From a virus, in IMG/VR virus record IMGVR_UViG_3300010430_000433, positions 1-24,347 of that record: DNA of 24,347 nt, one strand, 5' to 3'. Made by a program: the position numbers and the translations under genes. The notes beneath the pieces are model-generated. The model did no database searches. It saw nothing but the letters and a program-made list of their open reading frames with translations, and was not told the origin of the DNA. Below are positions 1 to 7,454 of this stretch, one piece after another (position 1 is the stretch's first letter; every line of letters begins with the position of its first letter).

Positions 1-138
1 CCACTGGTTGGGAGCAAACTGGCACTTGATAATCTTGCTGCTGCTGCCGGCCACCGGCTTTGGATTCGACGAACAGTCGATGAGGATGCTGACAATTTAA
101 ACGATGATTTAGCTGAACTCCACGTATGGAGTTCGTAA
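1..138 (+). CDS. 3' end of an upstream virion-region gene (partial)
   Basis: An open frame enters from the left edge and ends at a TAA at 136-138, giving the last 45 residues of a protein, including the stretch LDNLAAAAGHRLWIRRTVDE and a C-terminus LHVWSS. The frame is uninterrupted and the stop sits 9 bases before the next start, so it behaves as the end of a real gene in the same operon. The fragment is too short to identify. Its place just before a tail fibre makes a structural protein likely, but that is inference. Its last codons overlap an 8-bp hairpin (115-134). Confidence 0.6.
   Translation, partial: PLVGSKLALDNLAAAAGHRLWIRRTVDEDADNLNDDLAELHVWSS
115..134 (+). promoter_or_regulatory. 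perfect 8-bp hairpin at gene junction
   Basis: GAACTCCA (115-122) and TGGAGTTC (127-134) are exact reverse complements around a CGTA tetraloop. The hairpin lies in the last codons of the upstream gene, directly before its TAA and the AAGGAG ribosome-binding site (137-142) of the fibre gene. There is no T-run, so it is not a standard terminator. It may be an mRNA processing or stability element between the two genes. Confidence 0.5.
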
Positions 139-147
139 GGAGATAAT

Positions 148-2943
148 ATGGCAACTTGGTTTTCAGCCTCTAATTTAACCCCTGCTGACCCCAATAGTCT
201 GCAAGAGGTAGTTCCCTTCGAGGGGGCTTACACAGATCTTGTAACCGGGGACAAGTGTCTTGTTACAGTCAACGGTGAGAACACCCGTATATACATTTAT
301 GATGAAACGAGTACTGAGTCTGAAGACTTCTTTCTGACAGTGGTAATACCAACAGCCAATGCAACAGGCACAGGTGCTTGGGTAGAGAAAAGAATCACAG
401 GTATCATGTCAGCCTTTCAGGGCACGATGGCTAATGAGTTTGACCTTACTGTATCAGAAGCCGGTGGTGTTGTTTCAGCCGACTTCGAAGCATCCGGTGG
501 AATACCGGGCTTAGGCATCTTCAACAACCAGTTCGTAACAGTACCAGTTCAATCGGTCACACTAACTGCTGGATCGGATGCAAGTCCCACACCAAACTAC
601 GTCCATATATTAGGATCAGACCCGACGAACCTTGCTGTATCTACGTCTAACTGGCCAACAGCCTTCCACATTAAGGTTGCTTTTTTACTCGTTCCGTCAG
701 CTGCTTATGTGGCTTCAGCCGGGCCTTACATTAACCAGAACTGGAACGATGGCAATCACGTTGGTGAAGAAGGTCACATACGACACATTGGTGAAGCCAT
801 AAGGCTGACCATGCAGGGTGCTACGTGGCACAGTGGTGTTGCTGCAAACGGTGCAACCGATGGGTACATCACCATCGATGCCGGTGACACACCGGATAGT
901 GTATACTTTCTATCCACTGCTGGAGTTGCTTATCAAATGCATCAGCACACTATTCCTGCAATCGATACCTCTGGAACTGATGACATTCATGTTGTTAATT
1001 CTTCAGTTGCTGCTTACAATTCGATACAAGATATCTCGGATGAGGTTGCTGATTCAACAGGAGGCTCACTAAACAATAAGTATTACAACGTTGTTATTGC
1101 TGGTGTGTGTAACAAGACAGGTGAGTATTCTCCCCTGCTTATGAACATGCCCTCCGGTTCGTACAATACAGCAACCGGTGCTATCAATGATACCAGTGGA
1201 TACGACGTATACGATCTGCCCCATGAGTTTGTTCAGGACAGTTGTACAGCCTTTCTGATTTGTCGAATTACCTTTCGAAACCAGGGTGGCAATCTTACAG
1301 TACAAAACACAACCGACCTTCGGGGTCGTACACCTGGCACTGCCTCTGGTTCAGTAATTGCCAGTGACGTAGAGTTCCCGGATAATCAATTCAGGATCTT
1401 CGACGAAGCAGACGACACAAGAGAAATAGCTTTCTCTGCCGACGGCATCACGACCGGGAACACCCGGACGATTACGATGCCTGATGCTGATACGACCCTG
1501 CTTACCCAGACTGAGGTCACCGACCTCACCGACGGTGGGAATACAGATCTCCATCAGCACGATACTCTGAATGAATCGGCTGGTGGTCTGGTGTCACTGT
1601 CTGCTGTGACAGACGGCATACTGGTTAGGGATACCAATGGTACGGACTCAAACGTCATCCTTACGAGTGACGGAGGTTCCTACCTTGCCAACTACAAAGC
1701 CACCAGTACATATGCTGCAATGCAGTTATACGTCAGTGGTTTTGAGAATGCTATTATTGCCAGACATAACGGTGCTGTCGAGTTGTACTACGATAATACG
1801 GCTGTGGCTAAGACTATTATATCCGGTACGGATTCTGGACTCAGTGTATATGACAGTGATAGTCAATATGGTCAGCTCTTGAAAGTCAACACAGGGATGC
1901 TGTTGCTCTATAACAGAGAGGTTAGTGGTCACGTAACATTGGCTGGCACTGACTCAGGTTCTGCTTACTCGGCTGTACTTGTTGGTGATCCTGATGATGC
2001 TATTCAATTGTTTTACAATGGCCTCAGAGCTCTTGCAACAACAGCTGTTGGAATAGATGTGTTTGATACTTCAGGTGGTGAGGCTAATATAATCTATAAA
2101 ACATCTGGTGGTGCTAAGATGGCTACCCTATTAGCCAACACGACATATGCACTACTCACACTTGGTACAAGTGCAGAGAATGCACTCAAAGCAACCCTCA
2201 ACGGTGCTGTCGAGTTGTATTACAATGATGCAGTGGCTCTTAAAACAGCTGCTGATGGTGTAGATGTTTTATCTGGCACCAACGACGATCCAGTCATAAG
2301 TCTGTATGAAGATGACGGTTCAACGTTAGTTGGAACTTTTAGGTCGAACGGTGCTTCTGACCTGTATATTACAAGTGAACGGAATGGTGGTGATGTCTGG
2401 ATATATGGTAAGGATGAAACAGGTACTGCAATGTGGGCCGGCATAGACGTTAGCTCCCCAGCTTTCAGGCCGAGTCCTGACAGCACTGTAAATCTGGGTA
2501 ACAGTTCATACTGTTGGTTAAACATATATGGTGATGCTGGAGTTACAAGTTGTTCTGACGAGAAGTATAAGAAGGACGTACAGCAAACAACACTCGGTCT
2601 GCAGTTTATCGACGACCTTGTACCGGTTGCTTTTAAGTTTAGAACCGACGGCCTACGGCCTAAGAATCATCACAGGTTCTATCAGGGCATGCTGGCTAAT
2701 GAGGTTGAAGCTGTTCTGCAGGATCACGGTCACACGTATGCTGACTTTGCTGGTCTGACAGAAGACTTCGACGATGAAGGTAACAGATGGTTAGGTTTGA
2801 AATATGAGCAGTTCATAGGCCCATTGATCAAAGCTACTCAACAGTTACATAGCAAAGTCAAAACTCAACGACAACGTATAATTGAATTGGAAACCCAGAT
2901 GACGGCCGTGCTTGCACGACTTGATGTTCTGGAAACAACATAA
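148..2943 (+). CDS. Tail fibre/spike protein with C-terminal S74-type intramolecular chaperone
   Basis: A 931-residue host-attachment fibre. Its start has a strong AAGGAG site 5 bases upstream. The N-terminal two thirds is rich in Thr, Gly, Asp and Ser. Residues about 425-470 contain a fibre-type segment (FRIFDEADDTREIAFSADG then TRTITMPDADTTL). Residues about 510-715 hold three degenerate repeats of roughly 70 residues built around NGAVELYYDN, IQLFYNG and NGAVELYYND, as expected of an intertwined trimeric beta fibre. From Cys802 the end reads CSDEKYKKDV and continues to a short C-terminal coiled coil (about 896-930). In the peptidase S74 family this domain folds the trimer and then cuts itself off at the Ser-Asp bond, here Ser803-Asp804. 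Family knowledge supports fibre plus autoprocessing; the receptor is unknown. Confidence 0.9.
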   Translation: MATWFSASNLTPADPNSLQEVVPFEGAYTDLVTGDKCLVTVNGENTRIYIYDETSTESEDFFLTVVIPTANATGTGAWVEKRITGIMSAFQGTMANEFDLTVSEAGGVVSADFEASGGIPGLGIFNNQFVTVPVQSVTLTAGSDASPTPNYVHILGSDPTNLAVSTSNWPTAFHIKVAFLLVPSAAYVASAGPYINQNWNDGNHVGEEGHIRHIGEAIRLTMQGATWHSGVAANGATDGYITIDAGDTPDSVYFLSTAGVAYQMHQHTIPAIDTSGTDDIHVVNSSVAAYNSIQDISDEVADSTGGSLNNKYYNVVIAGVCNKTGEYSPLLMNMPSGSYNTATGAINDTSGYDVYDLPHEFVQDSCTAFLICRITFRNQGGNLTVQNTTDLRGRTPGTASGSVIASDVEFPDNQFRIFDEADDTREIAFSADGITTGNTRTITMPDADTTLLTQTEVTDLTDGGNTDLHQHDTLNESAGGLVSLSAVTDGILVRDTNGTDSNVILTSDGGSYLANYKATSTYAAMQLYVSGFENAIIARHNGAVELYYDNTAVAKTIISGTDSGLSVYDSDSQYGQLLKVNTGMLLLYNREVSGHVTLAGTDSGSAYSAVLVGDPDDAIQLFYNGLRALATTAVGIDVFDTSGGEANIIYKTSGGAKMATLLANTTYALLTLGTSAENALKATLNGAVELYYNDAVALKTAADGVDVLSGTNDDPVISLYEDDGSTLVGTFRSNGASDLYITSERNGGDVWIYGKDETGTAMWAGIDVSSPAFRPSPDSTVNLGNSSYCWLNIYGDAGVTSCSDEKYKKDVQQTTLGLQFIDDLVPVAFKFRTDGLRPKNHHRFYQGMLANEVEAVLQDHGHTYADFAGLTEDFDDEGNRWLGLKYEQFIGPLIKATQQLHSKVKTQRQRIIELETQMTAVLARLDVLETT
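1680..2290 (+). repeat. Three degenerate ~70-residue repeats inside the fibre gene
   Basis: The protein pattern NGA-V-E-L-Y-Y-(D/N) followed by A-x-K-T and G-x-x-V recurs near 1768, 1999 and 2200. Copies one and three share 20 identical bases (1768-1787 and 2200-2219), while the middle copy is diverged (IQLFYNGLRALAT). The repeats lie just before the S74 domain and probably form repeated turns of the fibre shaft. Near-identical DNA in copies one and three could allow recombination that changes shaft length. Confidence 0.65.
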
Positions 2944-2952
2944 ACCCATAAC

Positions 2953-2972
2953 TAATTATGGAAGGATAATTA
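2953..2972 (+). promoter_or_regulatory. RBS hairpin with GGAAGG hexaloop (copy A)
   Basis: TAATTAT (2953-2959) pairs perfectly with ATAATTA (2966-2972) around a GGAAGG loop (2960-2965). AAGGA in the loop and its closing base is the Shine-Dalgarno element, 8 bases before the ATG at 2975. It has the same loop and same spacing as the hairpins before 3546 and 9641. Confidence 0.7.
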
Positions 2973-2974
2973 AA

Positions 2975-3151
2975 ATGGATGCAACCGTACAAGAAGTAAT
3001 CAACCAACTATTACAGCAGTTCACTCAGGAAGAGGCAGGTAACAAGGTCACTCGAAATAACATGCTCGGTCTATCAATGCAGATCGGGATGGCATTCGAG
3101 GGCAAGATCACTCTGCAGAAATCTGAGCCGAAGGCTGTCGAGGAGAAATAA
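2975..3151 (+). CDS. Small helical protein of unknown function (58 aa)
   Basis: A 58-residue protein starting MDATVQEVINQLLQQFTQEE. The frame is open further upstream, to an ATG at 2912 inside the fibre gene, but the ATG at 2975 is chosen because a GGAAGG ribosome-binding site lies 9 bases before it and the upstream ATG has none. Predicted to be mostly helical with a charged C-terminal tail (KSEPKAVEEK). It stands two genes before the large terminase, so a small-terminase or other packaging role is possible. It is shorter than usual small terminases and shows no clear DNA-binding motif. I do not recognise its family. Confidence 0.75.
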   Translation: MDATVQEVINQLLQQFTQEEAGNKVTRNNMLGLSMQIGMAFEGKITLQKSEPKAVEEK

Positions 3152-3154
3152 AAT

Positions 3155-3523
3155 ATGAAGCTTGAAATCGAATCAGGCAAGATTACCATTCAAGCTGATG
3201 CTTCCGACTGGGGGCCGTTCACCTTCGATCTCGAAGATGCAATGCCCTCAGGTCGTACGGTTGCCTCAGCTGTCGTCAAGACATACCTTGGCCGGGTAAA
3301 GCCGGCTGACTCTGACGACTTGTCCAGTGAGACTGAAACGACATCCGAGTTGATCAATACCAACTCAATGTCCAGTGACTACATTGTGGCAGTGTACTTC
3401 GATAGACCGACCACTGCTGCTTACATTAACAAAAAACACTCGATGGTGATTACGTTTACTTTGGATGCCTCCGGTGGGGGTGGAACCCACTCAGCATTCT
3501 TTTATGCCATTGAAGTTATATAA
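3155..3523 (+). CDS. Hypothetical beta-rich protein upstream of terminase (122 aa)
   Basis: A 122-residue protein starting MKLEIESGKITIQ, with AGGAG at 3141-3145 inside the end of the previous gene. The gene begins 3 bases after that gene's stop, so the two are probably translationally coupled. The sequence alternates hydrophobic and polar residues (ITIQAD, FTFDLED, YIVAVYFD, MVITFTLDASGGGG), suggesting a small beta-sandwich. No catalytic or DNA-binding motif is visible. Position beside the terminase suggests a virion or packaging accessory protein, but I cannot name a family. Confidence 0.75.
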   Translation: MKLEIESGKITIQADASDWGPFTFDLEDAMPSGRTVASAVVKTYLGRVKPADSDDLSSETETTSELINTNSMSSDYIVAVYFDRPTTAAYINKKHSMVITFTLDASGGGGTHSAFFYAIEVI

Positions 3524-3547
3524 TTAGGATGGAAGGATTTTAATTAT
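3520..3547 (+). promoter_or_regulatory. RBS hairpin with GGAAGG hexaloop (copy B)
   Basis: Bases 3520-3530 (ATAATTAGGAT) pair with 3537-3547 (ATTTTAATTAT) around the GGAAGG loop at 3531-3536. The 11-bp stem includes two G-U pairs (3527-3540, 3528-3539), which pair only as RNA. The stem contains the stop codon of the 122-aa gene on one side and the AT of the terminase start codon on the other. The first loop G is 15 bases before the ATG, as in copies A and C. Confidence 0.7.
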
Positions 3548-5069
3548 GGTAGACTTTTCTTTAGACTATACGGCCAACAATACATTTGCACAGGTGCATC
3601 AAGACCCGAACAAATATATATTCATAAGAGGTTCAGTTGGATCAGGTAAATCCTCTGGATGTATTCTGCACATTTTTCTGAATGCAATGAAACAGGCACC
3701 GGATCTTAACGGCATACGAAAGTCGAAGTATGCAATCCTCCGGGCATCGTATCCTAACTTAAAGTCAACCACGATTGACTCTTGGGTCAACGATTGGTTT
3801 GGCCCAACCATCGAAATCGTTTATGATATCCCCATCCGGGGAACGGTCCATATGAACCACCCGGATGGTAAGACAACGATCGAAATGAAGCTTATCTTCC
3901 TTGCACTTGACCGAGAAGAAGACGTCAACAAGCTGCAATCATTACAGATTAATGGTGCTCACTTGAACGAAACAGCTGAGATCCCGAGAGGGGTTTATCA
4001 GATGCTGAAGTCTCGAATCAACCGTTACCCCAAGAAGTTTGGGATTGACAAGGTCCACCCGGATTACCGGGATGAGTACCGGCCCTTCCTGAACAAGCAT
4101 GGAAAGATCGAATCGATCGAACCTTTTATCATTCACGACTACAACTCGATCCCGACCGAACATTGGCTATATCAAATAGCCGAAGAAGAAAAGCCTGACA
4201 ACCATAGCTTTTATGTACAACCCTCAGCCCTGCTTATGACATCTAAGCAGAAAGGCTTTGTCCATGATGCTGAGGAAAACTGGTACATGATCAACCCACT
4301 GGCTGACAACCTGGAGAATCTATCCGAGGATTATTATGTTGATCAGGTTCAGGGTGCTGATCCAGAATGGATCTCAGTTTTCGTGCTAAACAATTATGGT
4401 AACCTCAGAGCAGGAAAACCTGTATACAAGATGTATGACGACCGTGCTCATTACACGGACAGGCCTTTCGAGGTATCGAAGGGTATACCCATTGTTATAG
4501 GAATGGATACAGGTCTGACTCCAGCTGCAGCTTTTACTCAGTTCACATCTTCGGGGCAATTCGTTTGTTTCGATGAGTTAGTTTCAGAAGACTGTTCGAT
4601 CAACGAATTTGCCCACGACATATTGTGGCCTCATTTAAGAAACAACTATAGAGGATACGACTTTAGAATAGTCCTTGACCCGGAGAACAAGAGAGCCCAG
4701 ACCGATAAGAGAACGGCAAGGGACATACTCATCAAGGCCGGGCTGCCGGTGACATTAGGTAGGACCAATAACGTAGCTCAGAGATTTGAGTCTGTCGTTT
4801 ACTTCTTAAGAAAGAAGGATGGTTTCTATGTAACGTCGGCTTGCCCAGTGCTGAGAAAAGGATTCTTATCTGAGTTCAAGTTTGACAAAGTGTCAACAAC
4901 AGTCAAGGGAACCAAATGGAAAGAGAAGCCTGAAAAGAATATCTACTCCCATATCCATGAAGCTTTACAGTATGCTGCCATGGAATTTGTTGAAGGTAAG
5001 ATGTTTGCTAAGAATACGGCTAAGAGACAAAAATATACTACACCGGCCGACTCCGTTGCCGGGTACTAA
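3546..5069 (+). CDS. terL: Terminase large subunit (packaging ATPase-nuclease)
   Basis: A 507-residue motor that pumps DNA through the portal and cuts it. The N-terminal ATPase has a Walker A motif GSVGSGKS at residues 29-36 and the segment INGAHLNETAEIPRGV, with Asn141-Glu142 in the position of the catalytic acid found in podovirus terminases. The C-terminal RNase H-like nuclease is shown by GMDTG (Asp321), VLDPEN (Asp378) and the final SHIHEALQYAAMEF near residue 469, where an Asp is more common than His. Length is normal for the family. The gene follows the GGAAGG hairpin and ends 10 bases before the portal gene, the classic terminase-portal order. No small terminase is recognisable nearby. 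Confidence 0.95.
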   Translation: MVDFSLDYTANNTFAQVHQDPNKYIFIRGSVGSGKSSGCILHIFLNAMKQAPDLNGIRKSKYAILRASYPNLKSTTIDSWVNDWFGPTIEIVYDIPIRGTVHMNHPDGKTTIEMKLIFLALDREEDVNKLQSLQINGAHLNETAEIPRGVYQMLKSRINRYPKKFGIDKVHPDYRDEYRPFLNKHGKIESIEPFIIHDYNSIPTEHWLYQIAEEEKPDNHSFYVQPSALLMTSKQKGFVHDAEENWYMINPLADNLENLSEDYYVDQVQGADPEWISVFVLNNYGNLRAGKPVYKMYDDRAHYTDRPFEVSKGIPIVIGMDTGLTPAAAFTQFTSSGQFVCFDELVSEDCSINEFAHDILWPHLRNNYRGYDFRIVLDPENKRAQTDKRTARDILIKAGLPVTLGRTNNVAQRFESVVYFLRKKDGFYVTSACPVLRKGFLSEFKFDKVSTTVKGTKWKEKPEKNIYSHIHEALQYAAMEFVEGKMFAKNTAKRQKYTTPADSVAGY

Positions 5070-5079
5070 GGAATAAACA

Positions 5080-7140
5080 ATGGATGAATACAATGACACT
5101 TTCGACCAGATAAAGGACCATAAGGATGACAGTGAGTCTGGGGTCAACAGGATCCCAGCCATGAGCTTGGCACCCTTTCAATCTGACATAGGTACTGCCC
5201 TCCATGCAGAGTGGCAGGAAGCAGAATCAGGAAAGCTGTTTGATGAACGTCGGTTTGTCCGATCACTCAGACAGTATCGTGGTCAGTACGATCCTGAAGT
5301 TAAAGCAAAGATCCACCCGAACCGATCAAAAGCTTTTATCCGGTTGACCCGTACCAAAGTTAAAACCTATGATGCCCGGATGATGGACATCAAGTTTCCA
5401 TCAAACGAAGACAAGGACTGGTCTATCCAACCTACTCCAGTTCCTGACCTTAACCCCCAGCTTATAGAAGACATTGCCGGCCAGATGTTCGAACAGAACG
5501 GTGGTGTGATGCCGACGGCTGCCGAGGTAAAGGACGTTGTCTACAAGCAAGCCGAGGAAATGGCACAGGGTATGGAGATGGAAATAGCCGACCAGCTGGA
5601 TGAGTTCGATTACAGAACAGTGATAAGAAATGTGGTACACTCAGGTCACGTGTATGGAACAGGTATCCTGAAGGGGCCACAGGTCAAGATCATCACCCAG
5701 AAACGTTGGCATAAAGTCGGTGACACTTGGAAGCAGGTCAATATTAAAAGGATGATCCCGACGGCCCAGTGGGTCTCAGTCTGGGATATCTACCCTGACA
5801 TGTCTGCCAAGAGAATCAAGGATGCCAGGTATATTTGGCAAAAGCATCTGTTCAGTAAGAACAATCTTTATAAGCTGTCCCTTCGAGACGACTTCGATGG
5901 TGATGCTATCAAAGCTTTCATGGATGCTTACAAAGACGGTAATGCCGTATACAAACAATATGAGCAGGACTTCCGTGAAATGTCCTCAAACTCTGAGTCT
6001 GACGGAGACACCAGTCCCCCGAAGAAAGAGAAGTATGAGGTCCACGAACGGTGGGGCTACATGGATATCGACCAGGCCAAGGATCTTATTCCAGGCCAGT
6101 CCGAAGATATGTGGAATGCAATGGGACCGGAGGTTGCTTGCAACGTCTGGTTGATTGACGGTATAATCATCAAGGCTATCGTAAGCCCCGTCGAGGGTGC
6201 TGAGATACCTTACTACTTTTATTACTTCGACAAAGACGAGACCAGTATCTTCGGTGACGGTATCCCTGAGATAATGAGAGATCCCCAACAGCTTTACAAT
6301 GCAAGTATCCGAGCCATGCTTGACAATGCTGCTATAGCTGCTGGACCCATTATCGAGGCAAACATAGACCTCTTGGCTGATGGAGAGGATCCCACGGAGT
6401 TGTTTCCGTTCAGGGTTTTCCAGAGGATAGGATCAGGCATCGATGCAAACACCCAGGCAATTCGAGTTACGAAGTTACCTTCTTATACAAACGAGTTCCT
6501 GAATCTGGTTCAGTTCTTCCAGCAATCAGCCGACGAATCTACAACTATCCCGAGAGCAATGTCAGGGATGGATGAGATGCAGGGTGCTGCTGCAAAGACA
6601 GCTACGGGCATGTCCATGCTTATGGGTGCTGCCAACATTACCTTGAAAGATCAGGTCCACTTCTTTGATGAAGGTCTGACCCGACCGTTTATAAAATCAA
6701 TGTATTTCTGGAACATGGAGTTCAACGTCAAAGAGCAGATCAAGGGAGACTTCAATATCGTAGCCCGAGGCTCTAAGTCTTTGATTGCCAAGGAAGTAAA
6801 GATGGAGCAGATCAATCAGTTCCTTTCCTTGACGTCCAATGAGTACGACCAGAAGTATATCAAACGTGACGTCTTGTTACGTGAATTGTCAGAGGTGTTC
6901 GACCTCGATAAGCTTGGCTTCATTAGAACTGCTGCTGAAGTGGAGAAGATGGAACAGGGCATGGCTGAATCTGAGAAACGAAATCAGGATCAAGAGATGC
7001 TCATTAAGGCCATGGAGGCTGAGTCGTCTGGTCATGTACCAGATGCAGTCGAGAGAACAATTCAGATGTTCAACATTCAACTTCCGGGAGGGGGAACTCC
7101 GACAGGGAATCAGGAGGTTCAGGATAAGCTAAATGTCTAA
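5080..7140 (+). CDS. Portal protein
   Basis: A 686-residue dodecameric portal forming the DNA channel at one capsid vertex. Evidence: position directly after the terminase, size within the podovirus portal range, and typical segments TYDARMMDIKFP near residue 90, WVSVWDIYPDMSA around residues 231-243 and SIFGDGIPEIMRDPQQLYNA from about residue 389. The segment SADESTTIPRAMSGM and a charged helical C-terminus also fit. TAAGGA at 5067-5072, overlapping the terminase stop, is the ribosome-binding site. The last 8 bases overlap the next gene, indicating coupling. The exact portal subfamily is not certain. Confidence 0.9.
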   Translation: MDEYNDTFDQIKDHKDDSESGVNRIPAMSLAPFQSDIGTALHAEWQEAESGKLFDERRFVRSLRQYRGQYDPEVKAKIHPNRSKAFIRLTRTKVKTYDARMMDIKFPSNEDKDWSIQPTPVPDLNPQLIEDIAGQMFEQNGGVMPTAAEVKDVVYKQAEEMAQGMEMEIADQLDEFDYRTVIRNVVHSGHVYGTGILKGPQVKIITQKRWHKVGDTWKQVNIKRMIPTAQWVSVWDIYPDMSAKRIKDARYIWQKHLFSKNNLYKLSLRDDFDGDAIKAFMDAYKDGNAVYKQYEQDFREMSSNSESDGDTSPPKKEKYEVHERWGYMDIDQAKDLIPGQSEDMWNAMGPEVACNVWLIDGIIIKAIVSPVEGAEIPYYFYYFDKDETSIFGDGIPEIMRDPQQLYNASIRAMLDNAAIAAGPIIEANIDLLADGEDPTELFPFRVFQRIGSGIDANTQAIRVTKLPSYTNEFLNLVQFFQQSADESTTIPRAMSGMDEMQGAAAKTATGMSMLMGAANITLKDQVHFFDEGLTRPFIKSMYFWNMEFNVKEQIKGDFNIVARGSKSLIAKEVKMEQINQFLSLTSNEYDQKYIKRDVLLRELSEVFDLDKLGFIRTAAEVEKMEQGMAESEKRNQDQEMLIKAMEAESSGHVPDAVERTIQMFNIQLPGGGTPTGNQEVQDKLNV

Positions 7141-7372
7141 ACTTTCAGAAACACAATACCTTAACAACCTACGAAGCTATACAGAAGGGAAGACGTACAT
7201 CAACCTCATAGGTCTGCTGAACTGCAGGCTTGAGATACTGAAGACATCCCTTCTTACAGCTGAGGGTTTAGAGGTACAAAAAATTCAAGGTCAGGCCAAG
7301 GAGATAACTCATCTTCTAAAGAGCCTGACAAGAAAGCCCATGACCCAGCAACATACAGGGGCTTTTAATTAG
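7133..7372 (+). CDS. Small helical protein between portal and scaffold (79 aa)
   Basis: A 79-residue protein starting MSKLSETQYLNNLRSY, whose ATG lies inside the end of the portal gene. AGGAT at 7121-7125 is a plausible ribosome-binding site. The centre is amphipathic helix with LEVQKIQGQAKEITHLLKSL. Small proteins with a Q-G-x-A helix are common just after portal genes in podoviruses, but their role is not established and I give none. Possibly a head-assembly accessory. Confidence 0.75.
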   Translation: MSKLSETQYLNNLRSYTEGKTYINLIGLLNCRLEILKTSLLTAEGLEVQKIQGQAKEITHLLKSLTRKPMTQQHTGAFN

Positions 7373-7454
7373 GACGTTCGACCGGTCGACACCGACACCG
7401 AGTACCTAACTTTATAAATTCGGGATATCCATTATGGACCCCAAAGGAGGCAGT
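7373..7454 (+). promoter_or_regulatory. Palindrome-rich gap before scaffold/capsid genes
   Basis: This 82-base gap is one of only two sizeable gaps in the window. It holds a perfect 12-bp palindrome TCGACCGGTCGA (7378-7389), two tandem CGACAC copies (7387-7398), the palindromes TTTATAAA (7411-7418) and GGATATCC (7423-7430), and a TATAAA that could serve as a -10 box. No convincing -35 box is seen at normal spacing. It could be a promoter or operator region for the highly expressed scaffold-capsid pair; this is inference. Confidence 0.35.

Noticed and set aside
2912-2974. Upstream ATG as the start of the 58-residue protein, overlapping the fibre gene
   Set aside because: No ribosome-binding site is seen there, while the GGAAGG hairpin lies at the correct distance before the ATG at 2975.
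5043-5062. Possible terminator between terminase and portal genes (CCGGC / GCCGG)
   Set aside because: The stem is only 5 bp with a 10-base loop, lies inside the terminase coding sequence and has no T-run.
7385-7418. Sigma-70-type promoter with TATAAA as -10 box
   Set aside because: No hexamer resembling TTGACA is found at 16-18 bases upstream, so I kept it only as part of a possible regulatory region.
7434-7454. Upstream ATG as the start of the scaffold protein
   Set aside because: No Shine-Dalgarno precedes 7434, whereas AAAGGAGG stands correctly placed before the ATG at 7455.
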